Shown here one piece after another: positions 51,350 through 63,140 of a stretch of 64,000 nt of DNA. Within the stretch, counting starts at the first letter, position 1; every line of letters starts with the position of its first letter. The stretch spans positions 168,422,709 through 168,486,708 of the forward strand of contig CM076997.1 in NCBI GenBank assembly GCA_039090855.1, read 5' to 3'. The translations under genes were made by a program, and so were the position numbers. A model generated the notes under the pieces. It was given only the letters and a program-made list of their open reading frames with translations, did not search any database and was not told the DNA's origin. This DNA is from Macrothele yani (Eukaryota > Arthropoda > Arachnida > Araneae > Macrothelidae).

Positions 51350-53850
51350 TAATAACTTGAGTAATGATTTCTAGTATGTAGGAAAGAGTATCATAATCTA
51401 TGCATTGCATGATTTCACTAACTTGTTGTATCTACTATAAGTCATGGAAACAAATTTACAAACTCTCACGATAAAATTTCAAGTAAGCATCTTAGTGGAA
51501 ACTAAGTGCAACGTCAACTTTTCTTGTGAAATTCATGCTGCTTCATTTCCTTTTTTAAATTCACGCAGATTAGCTTCCACCTTATGATTTTTGAGGGAAG
51601 CGCAACAAAAATTTTATATTACGTGGTATTTAAATTACATAACGAAAAAAGGGTTATGTAATTAAAATATGACTCAATTCGTGCATGCACGCACACACAC
51701 AAATGCGCGCTCGCCTGCATACACTTGGATTACTTTGCGATAATCGGAACTTTGCAAATTTCAATGATTCGCAAAAGACAGAATCACAAAGGACGACGTT
51801 TAGTGATTTCGCAAAAGACGGGAATCGTACAAGTATCGAAAAACTCATTAACACATTTACAATTACACCTTTTGAAGCCAGTTTCTTCCGGATGGCGGAT
51901 GGTGGTTAAATCTGCGCCTGAGGATGAATAACGTAACGCCTTGATCCCAGATATGTTTTTGAGCGATAAAACTTTTCAAATGGCTATCCATGAAAGATTA
52001 AAGACTGATCGTAGCTAGTCTCGAGTCATATTAGCTGTATGTGGGCTGCCTATTCAGTATCTAGTTAAAATTGGGAGTCTAGCACCCTGCAATGAAGGTC
52101 AATACTGAGGGTTTTAGGATATCGTCGACGTAGTACTTCATAGTCGAAATATCTAAATTCCACATCAGAGGAAATCGGCAGTTGCAACATCAAATTTCAG
52201 ATTATAGCATTTGTTGCACGTATCGCGCATGGTTCTTCGACGTCATCTACATATATGTCAGAAGCATTGAACACTTACTGGGCTTGCATGCTATAGACAA
52301 CTCCTAAAAAAAAAAGGAATTTGTCACTAAAGAAAGTCATTCCTTGACGCAAAAACGTTCGGAGAAAGTAGAACTCAAGTCATTGTTGATCATCTCTACG
52401 GGTTGGGAGAAAAAAAACCTACAGTCTACGTTCGTAAATCTTTCCTTTACGTATCGTACAGATATGGATCGCTTTTTTTGGGGAGGGGGAGCTTTGCTCT
52501 GCCGGGAGCAACCAGTTTTCTGAGAGGTACCTCGTGGCACTCGATGTACACTAGGATCCTGTTGCAAAATCAGTCGGTTTTTTCGTGATACTGTCCTCAG
52601 CTCTGCGTCAAATTTTGACGGCCGTACATTATTCTCGCAACCACTGTTGCCAGTATCAAATAAATGTCGTATGGTTACGATCATTATGTTGCCACACTGA
52701 ACTAAGTTGACTAGAGCGTCCGATTGAACCCACTGATAAGTCATTCTGGCTGACTCACACAGTGTCTTGGAATTCCACAATTGTTGCTCTTCATCTCGTG
52801 GAGCAGCACTTGTAGAGCTCCACGAGATGAAGAGCAAGACTTCGAGTTTAGTCTCGTGGGGTTGCTCGTAACCCTTGTCTCCAGTCAAGGCGGTGAGCTG
52901 TCACATCTTATAAGGTCTTCCTGATTTTTCTGCACTTAAAATCGTTTGGATAACACACTTTACGATTTATATACTCAGGACATAGAATTGTTTATGCGGT
53001 GCTTTAACCTGAAGTAAAACGCGAATGACTGCCATCAACGATGATGATCATGATATACATGACGTCACTATGTATGCATATGTACGTTCTTATTCGTTTA
53101 TAAATAGAGTCTGAGGCTTATGCTAAATCATTGCTTTTAGCTTCGTGCCGCCAATTTGTGCAAAAGGGATTCTAATAATCGCTCAACAGCGCTTCAGATG
53201 AACTTTCAGGTAAAAGTTTTATTAACCACACACCGACAGAAAGATAGCTAGCATACTCTTTATTAATGCTAGGAAGGAGCCTGAAGACTTAAAAATTATT
53301 CAAATGTTACCTGACTTGTGACTTTTTTCCGTGGTATGAAATGCCCTCATGGCTAGGCCTTGCTACAACGACAAGCTGATGATTACGTCTCTTCTCCCCG
53401 CTGGCAGCGTATGCTACGTGAGATCCTAATATTTTTTTAAAGGGAAAAACCCCATTACATGCATTATGCGTGCATGCGTCGCTTACTTTGTGAACAGTTG
53501 CACTCACTTCCGCCATTATTTCTTTATATGTTGAGAGCTTTTGTCCGTGTGAAACTGCGCTTTCTTCTTTTGCAGTAGTGCAATAATAACATGTAATTCC
53601 AGCCACTAATGACAACAGATGAGAAATTTTTACTCTCTCAGTGAATCTTCGGAACATATTTTTTTAGATTTTGTTAGGTACTTTGGTATCATAAGAACTT
53701 AACTTTACGATCCTATGGATGAGATATTTATTGAAACTTGCTTCTCTCACCTGGGTGTAATGAATAATAGTTATTTTAACAACTTTTATCTAGCCATTCA
53801 CAAAACAATAGGAGAATTGATACTTCACAATTGTCTTACTTCGACCGGAG
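51350..53850. other. No recognisable gene; one perfect hairpin
   Basis: Mostly AT-rich. A 183-codon minus frame (52337-52888) and a 116-codon minus frame (53307-53657) show no recognisable domain. The first overlaps the hairpin at 52784-52837, whose palindromic duplication helps keep it open. I do not call either a gene. Confidence 0.45.
52784..52837. repeat. Perfect hairpin, 21-bp arms
   Basis: TTGCTCTTCATCTCGTGGAG plus C at 52784-52804 is exactly reverse complementary to 52817-52837, with a 12-nt loop. Perfect identity implies a recent origin. Confidence 0.92.
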
Positions 53851-53866
53851 GAACTCATGGCATAGT

Positions 53867-54069
53867 TTTTTTCTGGGTTTAACTACCAGAGTAAGCAACT
53901 CTAAAGGCTTTAAGCGATCGCCCTTCCTCAGTTTCAAGCCATTGGTTCCAGGAAAGGGAGAGAGTAAGGGCCTCTTTAGAAAAACACACTACCGTTCCCT
54001 CAAGGACCCGTGTCCACTTGGACGAAGAGTCAGAAGCAAGCACTTAGACCACTGGGCCACGGGAGCGGC
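53867..54069 (-). mobile_element. tRNA-derived SINE, minus strand, with TSD
   Basis: Minus-strand copy from a T-run through GGGTTTAACTACCAGAGTAA, CATTGGTTCCAGGAAAGGGA and GAGTAAGGGCC to a head ending CACTGGGCCACGGGAGCGGC. CATGGCATAGT is duplicated exactly at 53856-53866 and 54070-54080. The B box is decayed. Confidence 0.92.
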
Positions 54070-54084
54070 CATGGCATAGTCATC

Positions 54085-55700
54085 GCTCTGCAGTGAAGCT
54101 TCTTTACCAAGGAAAAGAGACTCCACAGCTCTAGGTGACGTTGTGACTAGCAATCTTGAATCAGAAACATTCCTCCATGTTTTAAGACAAAATAGGACAT
54201 CTGTTCATAAAAATATTCAGCGTTTCGTCTTTACGTTTCCAGCAGGCTAATTCCTATAACAATTATACACGTCAATTTTTCTGTTTCTAAAAATGTCATA
54301 GTTACAGGCTTCATATGTCGTTTTCTGAGTTTGCACAGATGACATTTGTTTCCAGTCAAGTGAATTTCAACCCAAGTAAGTCATAAATAACCTCTGAGTA
54401 TTTAAAACTGATTTTCTCCTTCGTGGAAACAATTGTGAATACCTCGCAAGTAAGACAAATCGTCGACTTTATTCTGTAGTTCTTACAAACGGCTAGTAAC
54501 TACAATTTAGTGGAAAGCGATAAACTTAACCCTATAACGATCATGATGTTAAGATGTTTTGTCGCTCACAATACCATATTTTCTCCCGCTCCTTTCCGAA
54601 TTTCATTCCCTTTCTCCTTTGCAGTAACTAAAGAATGATTAGTGCTGAGTTAATAATCAAAACTTCCGATCTCTATTCTTGACATACACTGCGCTTCAGA
54701 AGTTTCACTGAGGCAATCAGTTAATTCTTCTACTGAGAGCCTTAGGAAGATAGGAGGGAGTGGTAACAGCTTGAAAATCTTGTTCACTTTCCCATTTTCT
54801 TGTTCCTCTTTGTAAAAAATATGATCTCAATCTGTTTATCTGGACTAAGCAAAATAAAATAATTGTTTACTACGAATCTTCCCTCATAAATCCGTTTTTG
54901 GGGTAATGCAAAATATCACAGACAAAGGAATCACGTGTCAACAAAGCAAGAGTTCTACTGAGCGACGCCAGAAGGCTAAATGGTATAGCCCAGGACAAAA
55001 TAACTCCGGGTTCACTTCTTTATTTTGCGACAACAATGATGACTGAAGGAGACTTCTGTCAATCCCTCGGACGACGTGCGAATTCAAATAACATGATGGG
55101 TAGAAAGTGCTGCTCATGATATCCGGGCGACTCGGGCACTTATAGTTGTTTGCATGTAAAGGCGCTTTGGGCGCTATAGTCGAGAAAGGCTTAACAACGT
55201 GATTCATTTATCATTCTCGCTTCACCATAGTTCGGCAAATTATGATTTCACTTAATTTCGTAGCTACAGTTCTCCACGTGGTAATCAGTATTCCACAGAC
55301 TTCTCATGTCAAAACATTTTGCGTCAATAAAGCTTACAGAAAATTTTACCAAGCGCATCTAGGCACAAAACCGCAAAAAATACGCAGTCCTACACAATAT
55401 ATTTTTGGCTTCTGGATTCATTGACGAAGTTGATGTCTTCTCTTCACGCCGATTTTCAAAATCTTTGGAGCTTTGTTATATACAAAACACCAGACACAAT
55501 TACTGGTTGCCCCAACACGCATACACACACATAGAAGAAAGAAAATACATACGTACATACTGCATGCACATGTATACAAGTACTAAGCTTAAACAATTGG
55601 GAGAAGTCAGATTTTACAAGATGATTCATAATTTTTGAAAGTGTACTTGTAGTCATGTGTCTAGAAGCGCAGAGTTCTGGCTCTTGGTTATTCAAAAAGT
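54085..55700. other. No recognisable gene
   Basis: AT-rich sequence with short unsupported frames (for example 54938-55207 minus, 55405-55638 plus). No repeats or ends recognised. Confidence 0.4.
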
Positions 55701-55704
55701 TTCT

Positions 55705-56395
55705 TTGACCCAGGAACTAGCTGAAAGAGTCATGAAGTGAGATTAAAAATGAACTTAAATAAAACAAAACTGATGTATAATACATATCGAGAACTTAATA
55801 TTTAGCGGTTGATAGGCAAATCTAAAGGTGACTTATGCTTATATTTGCCTTGGACAACAGATATCAAGAAAGGAGAACATGGAAGAAGGAATTAATATGC
55901 GTATGAAACTTGGTTAGAGAGCATTAGAAAGAAATAGTACAATGTTCAAGAGCAATTTGCCATTATTTCTTAAAAGGAAAGTATTTAATCACTGTATCCT
56001 TCCAGTTCTTACTTGTACCTCTGAGACATGAATCTTAACTAAAAACGACAGAGATTGCCATCAACTGAAAGAAGTATAAGAACATGCATGCTTGGTGTAA
56101 CCAGGAAAGATAGGAAGCGGAATATGTGGATCAGGGGAATGACAAGAGTGGAAGGCATCATGATAAAAAAATCCCGGAAATTCTAATGAGGTGGATATAT
56201 TACTAGAAGAACTGACCATCTTCGGACAACTGAAATATTAGACTGGAAACAAAAGACCATGAAAAGATCCAGAAGAAGACCACATGGGAGATGGATGATT
56301 AAATATTTGAAAACATGCTGGAGTGATATGAACTGAAAACAGAAAGTTGCGGAAGAAATTTGTGGAGACATTCAACCAGTAGTACGACGGAGAAT
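55705..56395 (+). pseudogene. RTE LINE 3' relic, old copy
   Basis: Diverged copy of the last ~700 bp of the RTE family. DNA-level landmarks correspond in order to those at 12060-12770: LKMNLNKTKLMYN (55745), a GQQIS-like stretch (55858), ERNSTMFKSNLPLFLKRKVF (55930), YGAETW reduced to TSET (56020), a GVTRKDRKR block (56096), RMTRVEGIMI (56140) and RRRPHGRW (56275). Numerous stops and small indels mark an old insertion. It is 5' truncated. Confidence 0.87.
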
Positions 56396-56457
56396 AAAAA
56401 ATAAAGCCAACATACCCTTTAATACAGGTAACTGTGAGCAAAGAAACAAATGTTTTC

Positions 56458-57521
56458 TCACTTCATCACATAGTCCCCTTGCAGGTCGATGCATTTCTTG
56501 TATCGTTCCACTACCTCCATTCTTTGAGAGGATAATATTTTTGGCTGCTCTCGAATCCAGGTCTGCACCGCTTCCTTAACCTCAACATTAGAGGCAAACC
56601 TTCGACTGCTTTGATTCTCTTTAAGTGTACCAAAACCGTGATAATCGTATGGCGCCAGTTCAAGGCTGTAAGGGGTGTGTGAAGAATGTTGAAACCGCAT
56701 TTTGTTGCATTGCTTCCACCATTGTGGCCGCTACATGAAGACGTGCATTGTCATGGCGCAAGAAGGCTGTTTTTGTAATTATTTCTCTATTTTTGCTGAG
56801 GATTGCAAGTTTCAGTTTCTCTCTAAGCATAGCAGAGTAAGTTACTCTGGTTACTGTTCGTCCGTGTTCCTGAAAATGCGCCAGAACATGACTCTTCATG
56901 TCTCAAAAGAAGGTCAGCGTGATTTCTTTGGCGCACGCCTGTCGTTTGAATTTTTGCTTTACTTGAGAAGACAGGCGCTTCCTCTGCATGCTTTGTCTTT
57001 TGCTTTCCGGTTCACAGTGATAAATCCATGTCCCGTCGTCAGTGACAATCTGCTTCAAAACACTCGGATCTTCATAACATTTCAGGAATTGGGTCGCAAC
57101 TTGCCCAGGCTGTTGCATGTGCAGATCAGTAAGCTGTATGGGTAGCTGTCTTGCGCCTTTAAGGTACGCCTAGTCATCACGCACTATGGCATGTGAGGAT
57201 CCATAGCTGATATCCAAATATGCGGTAGCAGCGGACAACGTAATTCGTCGGTCTCTTCTGATCAGGCCATTCGCCCTGATGATTTGGGCTTGTGTGTATG
57301 ATGTTAATGGCCTGCCAGATCAAGTTTCGTCGATTAAACTTGTTCTTCCTGCTTTAATCCATTTCCCATTTATAAACTTTTCGTTGAGTAATCCTGTTTT
57401 CACTTTGGTACTGAGCCAACATCCTTCGGTGAATTTCAGGAGGTTTCACTTTCTCTGCCCGAAGAAATCTTACTAACGTGCGTTTTTCAACAATGGTGCA
57501 AACCCGCAACAGAGCAACCAT
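56458..57521 (-). pseudogene. Mariner transposase, full length but frameshifted
   Basis: The minus-strand reading from ATG at 57521 to the stop at 56458 spans about 354 codons, close to the usual mariner length of ~345. In order: MVALLRVCTIVEKRTLVRFL, KPPEIHRRMLAQYQ (helix-turn-helix), decayed linker, GQVATQFLKCYEDPSVLKQI, VTDDGTWIYHCEPESKRQSM (first Asp), HGRTVTRVTYSAMLREKLKL, LRHDNARLHVAATMVEAMQ (second Asp), LELAPYDYHGFGTLKENQSS (third Asp) and CIDLQGDYVMK. The frame changes at least three times. Catalytic acids are mostly kept; the reading frame is not. Confidence 0.92.
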
Positions 57522-57559
57522 GTTAATTTGACCTTTGCTTCAAGTACGTTAACGGCAGA

Positions 57560-58735
57560 GCGCTGAGCTGTACGAGTTCGAAATACCCATAAGCCATCGC
57601 GAACGTGTTGTATGGCATTAGCTTGTATCTGTCGGGGTTACCGCATAATTTTCAAATTGCCTTTACTTTTTGATTTACCTACATACATTAATAATGGTTG
57701 ATGATGATATGACATAAGTACTGTATGTGTCTTTTCTACTTTTAAGGACTTGTAATTTTTGCTAATGTTAAGTGCTAATGGAAGTAGTTAAGCGGAAACA
57801 GAATAAAATATATTTGCATTCCATATTCTGAAGTTTCGGTCTTTTATCCAAATATTTCAAAAGACCACATGAATGAGTTACTTTAAACTCGCCCACTGTT
57901 TCTCATTGAAAATGCAAGGCCCGCTTCACGTTAAAGTTCCGAGAAGAAATTGCAATGAGTTTTGATGAAACAGAAAAGAAAAATTCTCTATTCCGATAAA
58001 TTTTCACCAAACGAAAGAATTATGTGCCTCTGCTTTTAATGTTGTCACGGAAAGTGCTTTTCTGTCGTTTCCATAGACAGGCGACCATTTTGTCGCAACA
58101 TTTTGCTCTGTAATGAGATAAGCGAAAGTAGAACTTCGCTTTGTTTAAACAGTTCGCCTCTTTACCGTACGTCCGTTTAGATGGATACGATGTCAAAGTT
58201 GTTTTTAAATTGTTTCAGCTCGAGTTGTTATTCAAGCAATTCGGATAGATCTCTCTTGGTTAAAAATTGTTTTTCCTCTTGGTATTCACGATTTTCTCCC
58301 GTAAGTTTCCTTTGAACCACATAAAAGGCATTCGTGCTCTTCGAAAACAAAATCCAATTTAGCAGAGCATTTGGCTAAATGAGCGTGCGACAAACAGAAG
58401 TCTTTAAATGAGGAGAACTTATGTTTTTACATTTATTGCATCATAGTCTTTAATGATGCCGTGAGATGCTTATTCAAGATTAGACAAAAACCTACGTTCC
58501 GTACGCAAGATCAAAAATAATTTCCGAAACCTTCAAGTTGTCGTTTAATTTGATGAATTTCACGCAAAACTCGTATTTTTAGCTTCTCAAGAACACTCGT
58601 TGTTCAGTAGTTTAATGAAACATACGAAAATTGCCATTATGCGGTTTGAAGATTGGAGAAGTCGCAAACCTATATAAAAATGTTCCCTTTTATGCAGTAT
58701 GTCTTCAAAGGACATGCCTGTGTCATTTGAAACAC
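57560..58735. other. No recognisable gene
   Basis: AT-rich sequence without recognisable coding or repeat structure. ATGGTTGATGATGATATGAC at 57694 resembles an RTE 3' end and may be a remnant. Confidence 0.4.
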
Positions 58736-58738
58736 ATC

Positions 58739-58787
58739 TCTCTAAACCACTCAACCACTGTCGCCCAGTGGTTGAGTGGTTTAGAGA
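58739..58787. repeat. Perfect hairpin, 22-bp arms, 5-nt loop
   Basis: CTCTAAACCACTCAACCACT plus G (58740-58760) is exactly reverse complementary to 58766-58786 across TCGCC; one more pair extends it outward. This is the tightest perfect palindrome in the window. Confidence 0.93.
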
Positions 58788-58789
58788 AC

Positions 58790-59265
58790 ATGCACTGATG
58801 GGTCATTTTTGTTTTTTATTTCGGGAATTGACACTCACAACAGGGTAGCTACTGGTAAATTCTAGGGGAGGCTACTAATAACATAGAGGGAAGGGGGCTC
58901 GAAAAATTTTAGTTCGGTAAATTAATTTTAACCTAATATAACAGTGCTTACTGAAAAAATTATTAATAATTACAGTAATACTGTTTCAAGGATTATAAGG
59001 TAATACAGCAAAGTTACGCATTTGTAACTGTCAGCTTTTTACATACTTTAATTTGGAACTATGTAAACTACTGTTTGTGAAAATTGCAACACAATAAAGG
59101 AATGATTATAATCATGTAAACCTTACAGAATATGCAGAGCAATGTAGGACATGCAAATGATTAGAAGTGCAAAGTCATTGAAGATGTCTGGGCCAGGTAT
59201 CGCTCCCTGAACAGTCGAATGAGGCGTATAAAGAGAGGGCGGCTTAGGATACACACCAGTAGTGC
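58790..59265. other. No recognisable gene
   Basis: AT-rich sequence leading to the Tc1-like relic. Its 3' part may hold that element's degraded 5' end, but no TIR could be matched. Confidence 0.35.
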
Positions 59266-59277
59266 ATCGCGGAGTGC

Positions 59278-59560
59278 AGGAGAACCAGGTGCATCGACAA
59301 TCCGGCAGTGGACCGAGGAGAACCAGGTGCATCGACAATCCGGCAGTGAACCGAGGAGAACCAGGTGCCATATCGACAATCCGGCAGAGTTTGAACACGG
59401 ACGAATGATTGATCCTGCAGTGGAAGGAGAACCAGGTGCCGCGACATTGCGGCTGGGACCGAGGATATAACGCCACGGCAGTGGACCGAGGCAGGTGCAT
59501 CGACAATCCGGCAGTGGACCGAGGAGAACCAGGTGCATCGACAATCCGGCAGTGGACCGG
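59278..59560 (+). repeat. 38-bp minisatellite within Tc1-like element
   Basis: Units built from GGAGAACCAGGTGCATCGAC then AATCCGGCAGTGGACCGA start at 59279, 59317 and 59355. Partial and variant units surround a piece of transposase N-terminus (59386-59416) and resume to 59560. In one frame the unit reads QWTEENQVHRQSGSGPR, which is the transposase segment between the DNA-binding domain and the NVTTPRD linker, so the array is coding sequence in origin. The 38-bp period breaks the frame. Confidence 0.92.
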
Positions 59561-60392
59561 GAAATGTGACGACACCACGGGATTACCGAAACCTCCTCCG
59601 CATGGCAGCGACTAACCGTTCCGCTTCTTCGCAAATGTTAGCACAACAGTAGATTGCAACAGGTGTGGCATTTTCTGCCTCCATAGTTCGACGCCGTCTG
59701 ATGCACAGAGGACTGGTTGCACGCATCCCTTTGCGGCGGATTCCTTTGTCCCTGAACCATGGACGCCTCTGACTGGAATAGGGTTTTTCAATACAGACAA
59801 TGGCGTGCTGATTGGGAACATGTCGTGTTTTCCGACGAGTCCCGATTCAACTTGGACTACTACGATGGCTGCATACGCATTAGACGGTATTGTGGTGAGT
59901 GCTTTCTTCCAGCATGCATTGTCGAGCGTCATGCGGGCTGAACGCCAAGTGTGATGGTGCGGGGTGCCATTGGGTATATTTGCTATCTCGGCTGCTATGA
60001 CTTGAGGGCATTCTCAACAGCGACCGCTACATCAAGTAAATTGTACAGCCAGAAGCCGAACCCTTCCTTCAGAACACTCCAGACGATATATTCCAGCAGG
60101 ACAATGCCCAATCACATACTCCCAGGAATGTTCAAGCCCTCTTCGCAGGACACCGCTTATTCCCTGGCCTGCACGTTCGCCAGACATATCACCTATTGAG
60201 CATGTCTCGGATATAGTCACTCGACATCTGGCCCATCCAAGTCCTCCAGCGGTCAGTACTAATGATCTGTGGACTCGCATACATGCCGCCTGGTAAGCAA
60301 TTACCCAGAACACCATCCAACGCCTTTTCGATTCAATGCCACGCCATCTAGAAGCTCTTATTACCGCTCGCGGAGGCTTCACAAGATACTGA
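59386..60392 (+). pseudogene. Tc1-like transposase relic with minisatellite expansion
   Basis: N-terminal EFEHGRMID at 59386. After the minisatellite comes NVTTPRDYRNLLRMAATNRS, ASSQMLAQQ-stop-IATGVAFSASIVRRRLMHRG and LVARIPLRRIPLSLNH. Then HVVFSDESRFNLDYYDGCIR (first Asp), CFLPACIVERHAG, VMVRGAIGY, FQQDNAQSHTPRNVQ (second Asp) near 60100, PDISPIEHVSDIVTRHLAHP (third Asp) near 60190, and IQRLFDSMPRHLEALITARG ending GFTRY at 60392. Stops and frameshifts occur, but all three catalytic acids and the C-terminus are well kept. TIRs not identified. Confidence 0.92.
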
Positions 60393-60469
60393 TTTTTTTA
60401 GGTACAAGTTGTTGTATTTTTCTGAAAATCAAATCACTTATGTACAGTCATATCAGTAATGTGTGGTAT

Positions 60470-60800
60470 AAATTTAATTTGTATTGCATGGTTCCTTCTT
60501 ACTCAGCAAAAACACTGTTGCTGAGCCAGCACTCAAGGCAGCAGTGACAGCAGTGACCCAGCACTATGTTGCAGCTGCCCAACCGCCAATAAACTTTCCC
60601 GGCTGCCACCATATGGGCCAGCAGTTCAGGCCAGTAACTGGCCAGCAGTTGACACCCCATCAGTTGTCATATGTCAGAACAGGGCCATCAGTTATCCATC
60701 ACTGGTAGTGGCTGCCTTAAGCTGCCCAGCAAGCACGTACCAAAAATGATGGCTAGCCTAATGTGGTCCGCTAGTTTCTCGACAGTGGCAGCCGGCCATC
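60470..60800. other. GC-richer, CAG/CCAG-rich segment
   Basis: Unusually GC-rich for this window, with repeated GCCAGCAG, CAGCAGTGA and CCAGCAGTT words and a 74-codon open frame (60484-60708, Gln/His-rich). No known domain; could be low-complexity derived from a repeat. Confidence 0.35.
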
Positions 60801-60854
60801 ACGTGACGTAACTGATGGCTTGCCGAACTTGCTCGCTAATTTCCCAGTAGTAGC

Positions 60855-61055
60855 CATAAAAAAAAAAAGATAACCGCAGTTCCCCAAAGGCACAATTACT
60901 TCTTTTTTCCCTACGAAACTTTTGCGTGATGGAACGGCGATGGTGAAGTTCTCTCAACTGGTCCTGAAAATCTTTATTTTGGATCTGGCTGGAAATGAGC
61001 CATCGACAGTCCGCATGCATAGCGGGCGCTCTATCCACTATACTGGTTTGCCACG
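60855..61055 (-). mobile_element. Possible tRNA-derived SINE, second family
   Basis: On the minus strand GGCAAACCAGTATAGTGGAT then AGAGCGCCCGC resembles a tRNA 5' half with an A box, and GATGGCTCATTTCCAGCC is a weak B box. About 130 bp of non-tRNA body follows, ending in a 13-nt homopolymer near 60857. Layout fits a SINE, but no TSD and no second copy were found. Confidence 0.4.
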
Positions 61056-61059
61056 CATA

Positions 61060-61885
61060 ATTCTCTGCTTGAAGCTAAGCCTATTTCCTGCGCGATGTGA
61101 CACTAATGAAACTTTTTCAGTTTACAATATTTCGAAGTATATTTCATAAATTTCCCTTTCATATAAATCACAGATTTATTTTTTCAACGTAACAATTGTT
61201 TTTATTTACCTTAAGGGAACTTCACCAATTTTCAACGAGAGCACCAAATTAAAAACGTTTTCCAAATATTTGTGCTGTCCTTGTGGTCTTGAAAGGCGAT
61301 TGTTTAACATATTTACCCCTTCATGTCACATTCTGTTACGTTTTTCGCTTTGTATCTTTTCTTTCCGCGGTCCAAAGCTACATTTGTTCTAAAGAGAAAA
61401 ATATTTTATTTTACTTGTCATTATTTTAAACAGCGAATTCCTCCAATCTTGTGAATTCAACCCATGGATAAATATATTATATCCATATAGCGTTGTTTTT
61501 TGTTTTGTTTTTTTCTTTTTCAAATAATTGACAAATTTTGTACGCGTATAATTCTTATTTTTTTCCAACATAAGAATTTTTTAGTGTTTTTCCGGGACTT
61601 TTGTTTGAAGCGGCTTAGTGTATGTTAAAACGAAAGATTACACAAAAATTATTTGTTGTTATTCATGGGAATGGAGTGGGTGTATTTTATGGCTGTCTGT
61701 ATTCACGACTTTGTGTGTTAGTGCAGGAATTTTGCTACGGAATGAGTTTCTATAAATATATGAGAGTAATTGACTATTTCTTACAGTTCATTATTAATTA
61801 TTTAAATATTTTTCTTTGGTAATCGTCGACGTGGCATTTCATTAGGAAATTAATTCGCCTCTATGTATGGCTTTTTTTGTCTTAA
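61060..61885. other. No recognisable gene
   Basis: AT-rich sequence with T-runs; no supported feature. Confidence 0.4.
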
Positions 61886-61889
61886 TATC

Positions 61890-62215
61890 CACTAAAATAA
61901 CACGATGGCGATGGCGTCGTCTTCAACTAATTGGTACCACGAGAGACACAACACATGGTGTTTCTGCGCGTGCGCAGTCCCTTTGCTTCCACCTCGTGTT
62001 GGGGTTGCTTCGGTTGTCAGCTACGGGCCACTATAGTGGCACTTGCTTGGAGGCCCGCAATTCACGGCGATACTGCAGGGCCATCAATGGCTGCCAACTG
62101 ATGGCGCTGCCACCAACGGACCGCCACGGTGCCGTGAGCGGGAGATTTCAGTCAGCTGGTGGTCAGCAGTTTCTCAACACATGTGTTTTTGCTGGGTGGT
62201 GTTGAAATTTTCACA
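61890..62215. other. GC-rich island without recognised gene
   Basis: A CpG-richer stretch in AT-rich DNA, including TGCGCGTGCGCA-like sequence (61954) and two overlapping frames (61867-62205, 62043-62456) with no recognisable domain. It resembles an NRF1-type promoter motif by sequence, but nothing else indicates a promoter. Confidence 0.25.
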
Positions 62216-62219
62216 AACA

Positions 62220-62805
62220 GTAGTGTACATCTCGAGCTTATCTCCTCCTTTGGTGCCATTAAGTTCAACAAAATTGGAGGTACCTACGGGATATTCGTTT
62301 ATGAATGAAATGGCACAAAAACTCTTTAAACAATTAAAACAATATTTAATATTTCCATGCTTTGTTAAAAAAATTATAGTGGATTTCGCTGAAATTGGAC
62401 AAAAGCGTCCTTTACATATTGCGAAACCGTTCGTTTCTCCTACGCGAGACGATTAAAAAAAAAGTTAGGACGAAATACTTTTGAGAACTCTTCATTTCAC
62501 GCTATGACAATGTGTATATGTATAATTATATTCATTACATGTTTTGGGTTTCCATTGCGTAGTGTGACGAAATTTGAAATGTTTCACTTGCATTTCAATG
62601 TTCGTTTTCTTCAAATTTTTACGTTTTAGCGTCGATATTTATTTGTGCCCAAACTTCTGCGACGGACTTTATTGAATGCAAAACATTTCAAAAATGAGTA
62701 ATTGCAATGAGTACGGGAAAATGGAACGGCATACATTGCAACAGTTTACCGTAAAAGTCAGAGTGACAAATTGAACTGCAAACTGTCTTAAATTTTTCTA
62801 GAACA
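62220..62805. other. No recognisable gene
   Basis: AT-rich sequence; nothing recognisable. Confidence 0.4.
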
Positions 62806-62810
62806 TCCTT

Positions 62811-63140
62811 TATTTCCTTTCTACCTTGAATTTTCCTTTACATCTTCACTTCCCCTCATTTCTTTTGTTTTCACAGAAGTTTCTGGCCTCTAGATTTTTG
62901 TCAAGGACTGTTCTTTAATGTAACTGTCCTGTTCATTAAACAGGACTTGACAAAAATACTGTATAATACAAAATTATTTTCATTAATTTTTTCCTCTAGA
63001 TTTTTGTCAACACCTGCTCTTTATTAAACACGAAAGTCTCATTAAAGAATAGGCGTTGACAAACAATTCGAGGCCAGAAACGTCTGTGAAAACAAAAGAA
63101 AAAGTAAGTAAAGACATAAAGGAAAGTTCTTCAAGATAGA
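62811..63140. repeat. Inverted repeat, ~100-bp arms
   Basis: The left arm (about 62811-62915, with TTTTGTTTTCACAGAAGTTT and CTGGCCTCTAGATTTTTGTC) is the inverse of the right arm (about 63035-63140, with GTTGACAAACAATTCGAGGC and AGAAACGTCTGTGAAAACAA). Between them lie smaller nested palindromes, such as GTCCTGTT/AACAGGAC near 62926-62947. Confidence 0.82.

Noticed and set aside
52337..52888. 183-codon minus-strand open frame
   Set aside because: No domain, no supporting context, and it spans a recent perfect palindrome that helps keep it open.
53307..53657. 116-codon minus-strand frame as a small secreted protein
   Set aside because: A hydrophobic N-terminal stretch is present, but there is no recognised domain, no splice or promoter evidence, and the length is compatible with chance.
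59123..59634. Minus-strand 151- and 157-codon frames rich in Cys, Pro and His
   Set aside because: Antisense reading of the 38-bp minisatellite; the meaningful frame is the transposase on the plus strand.
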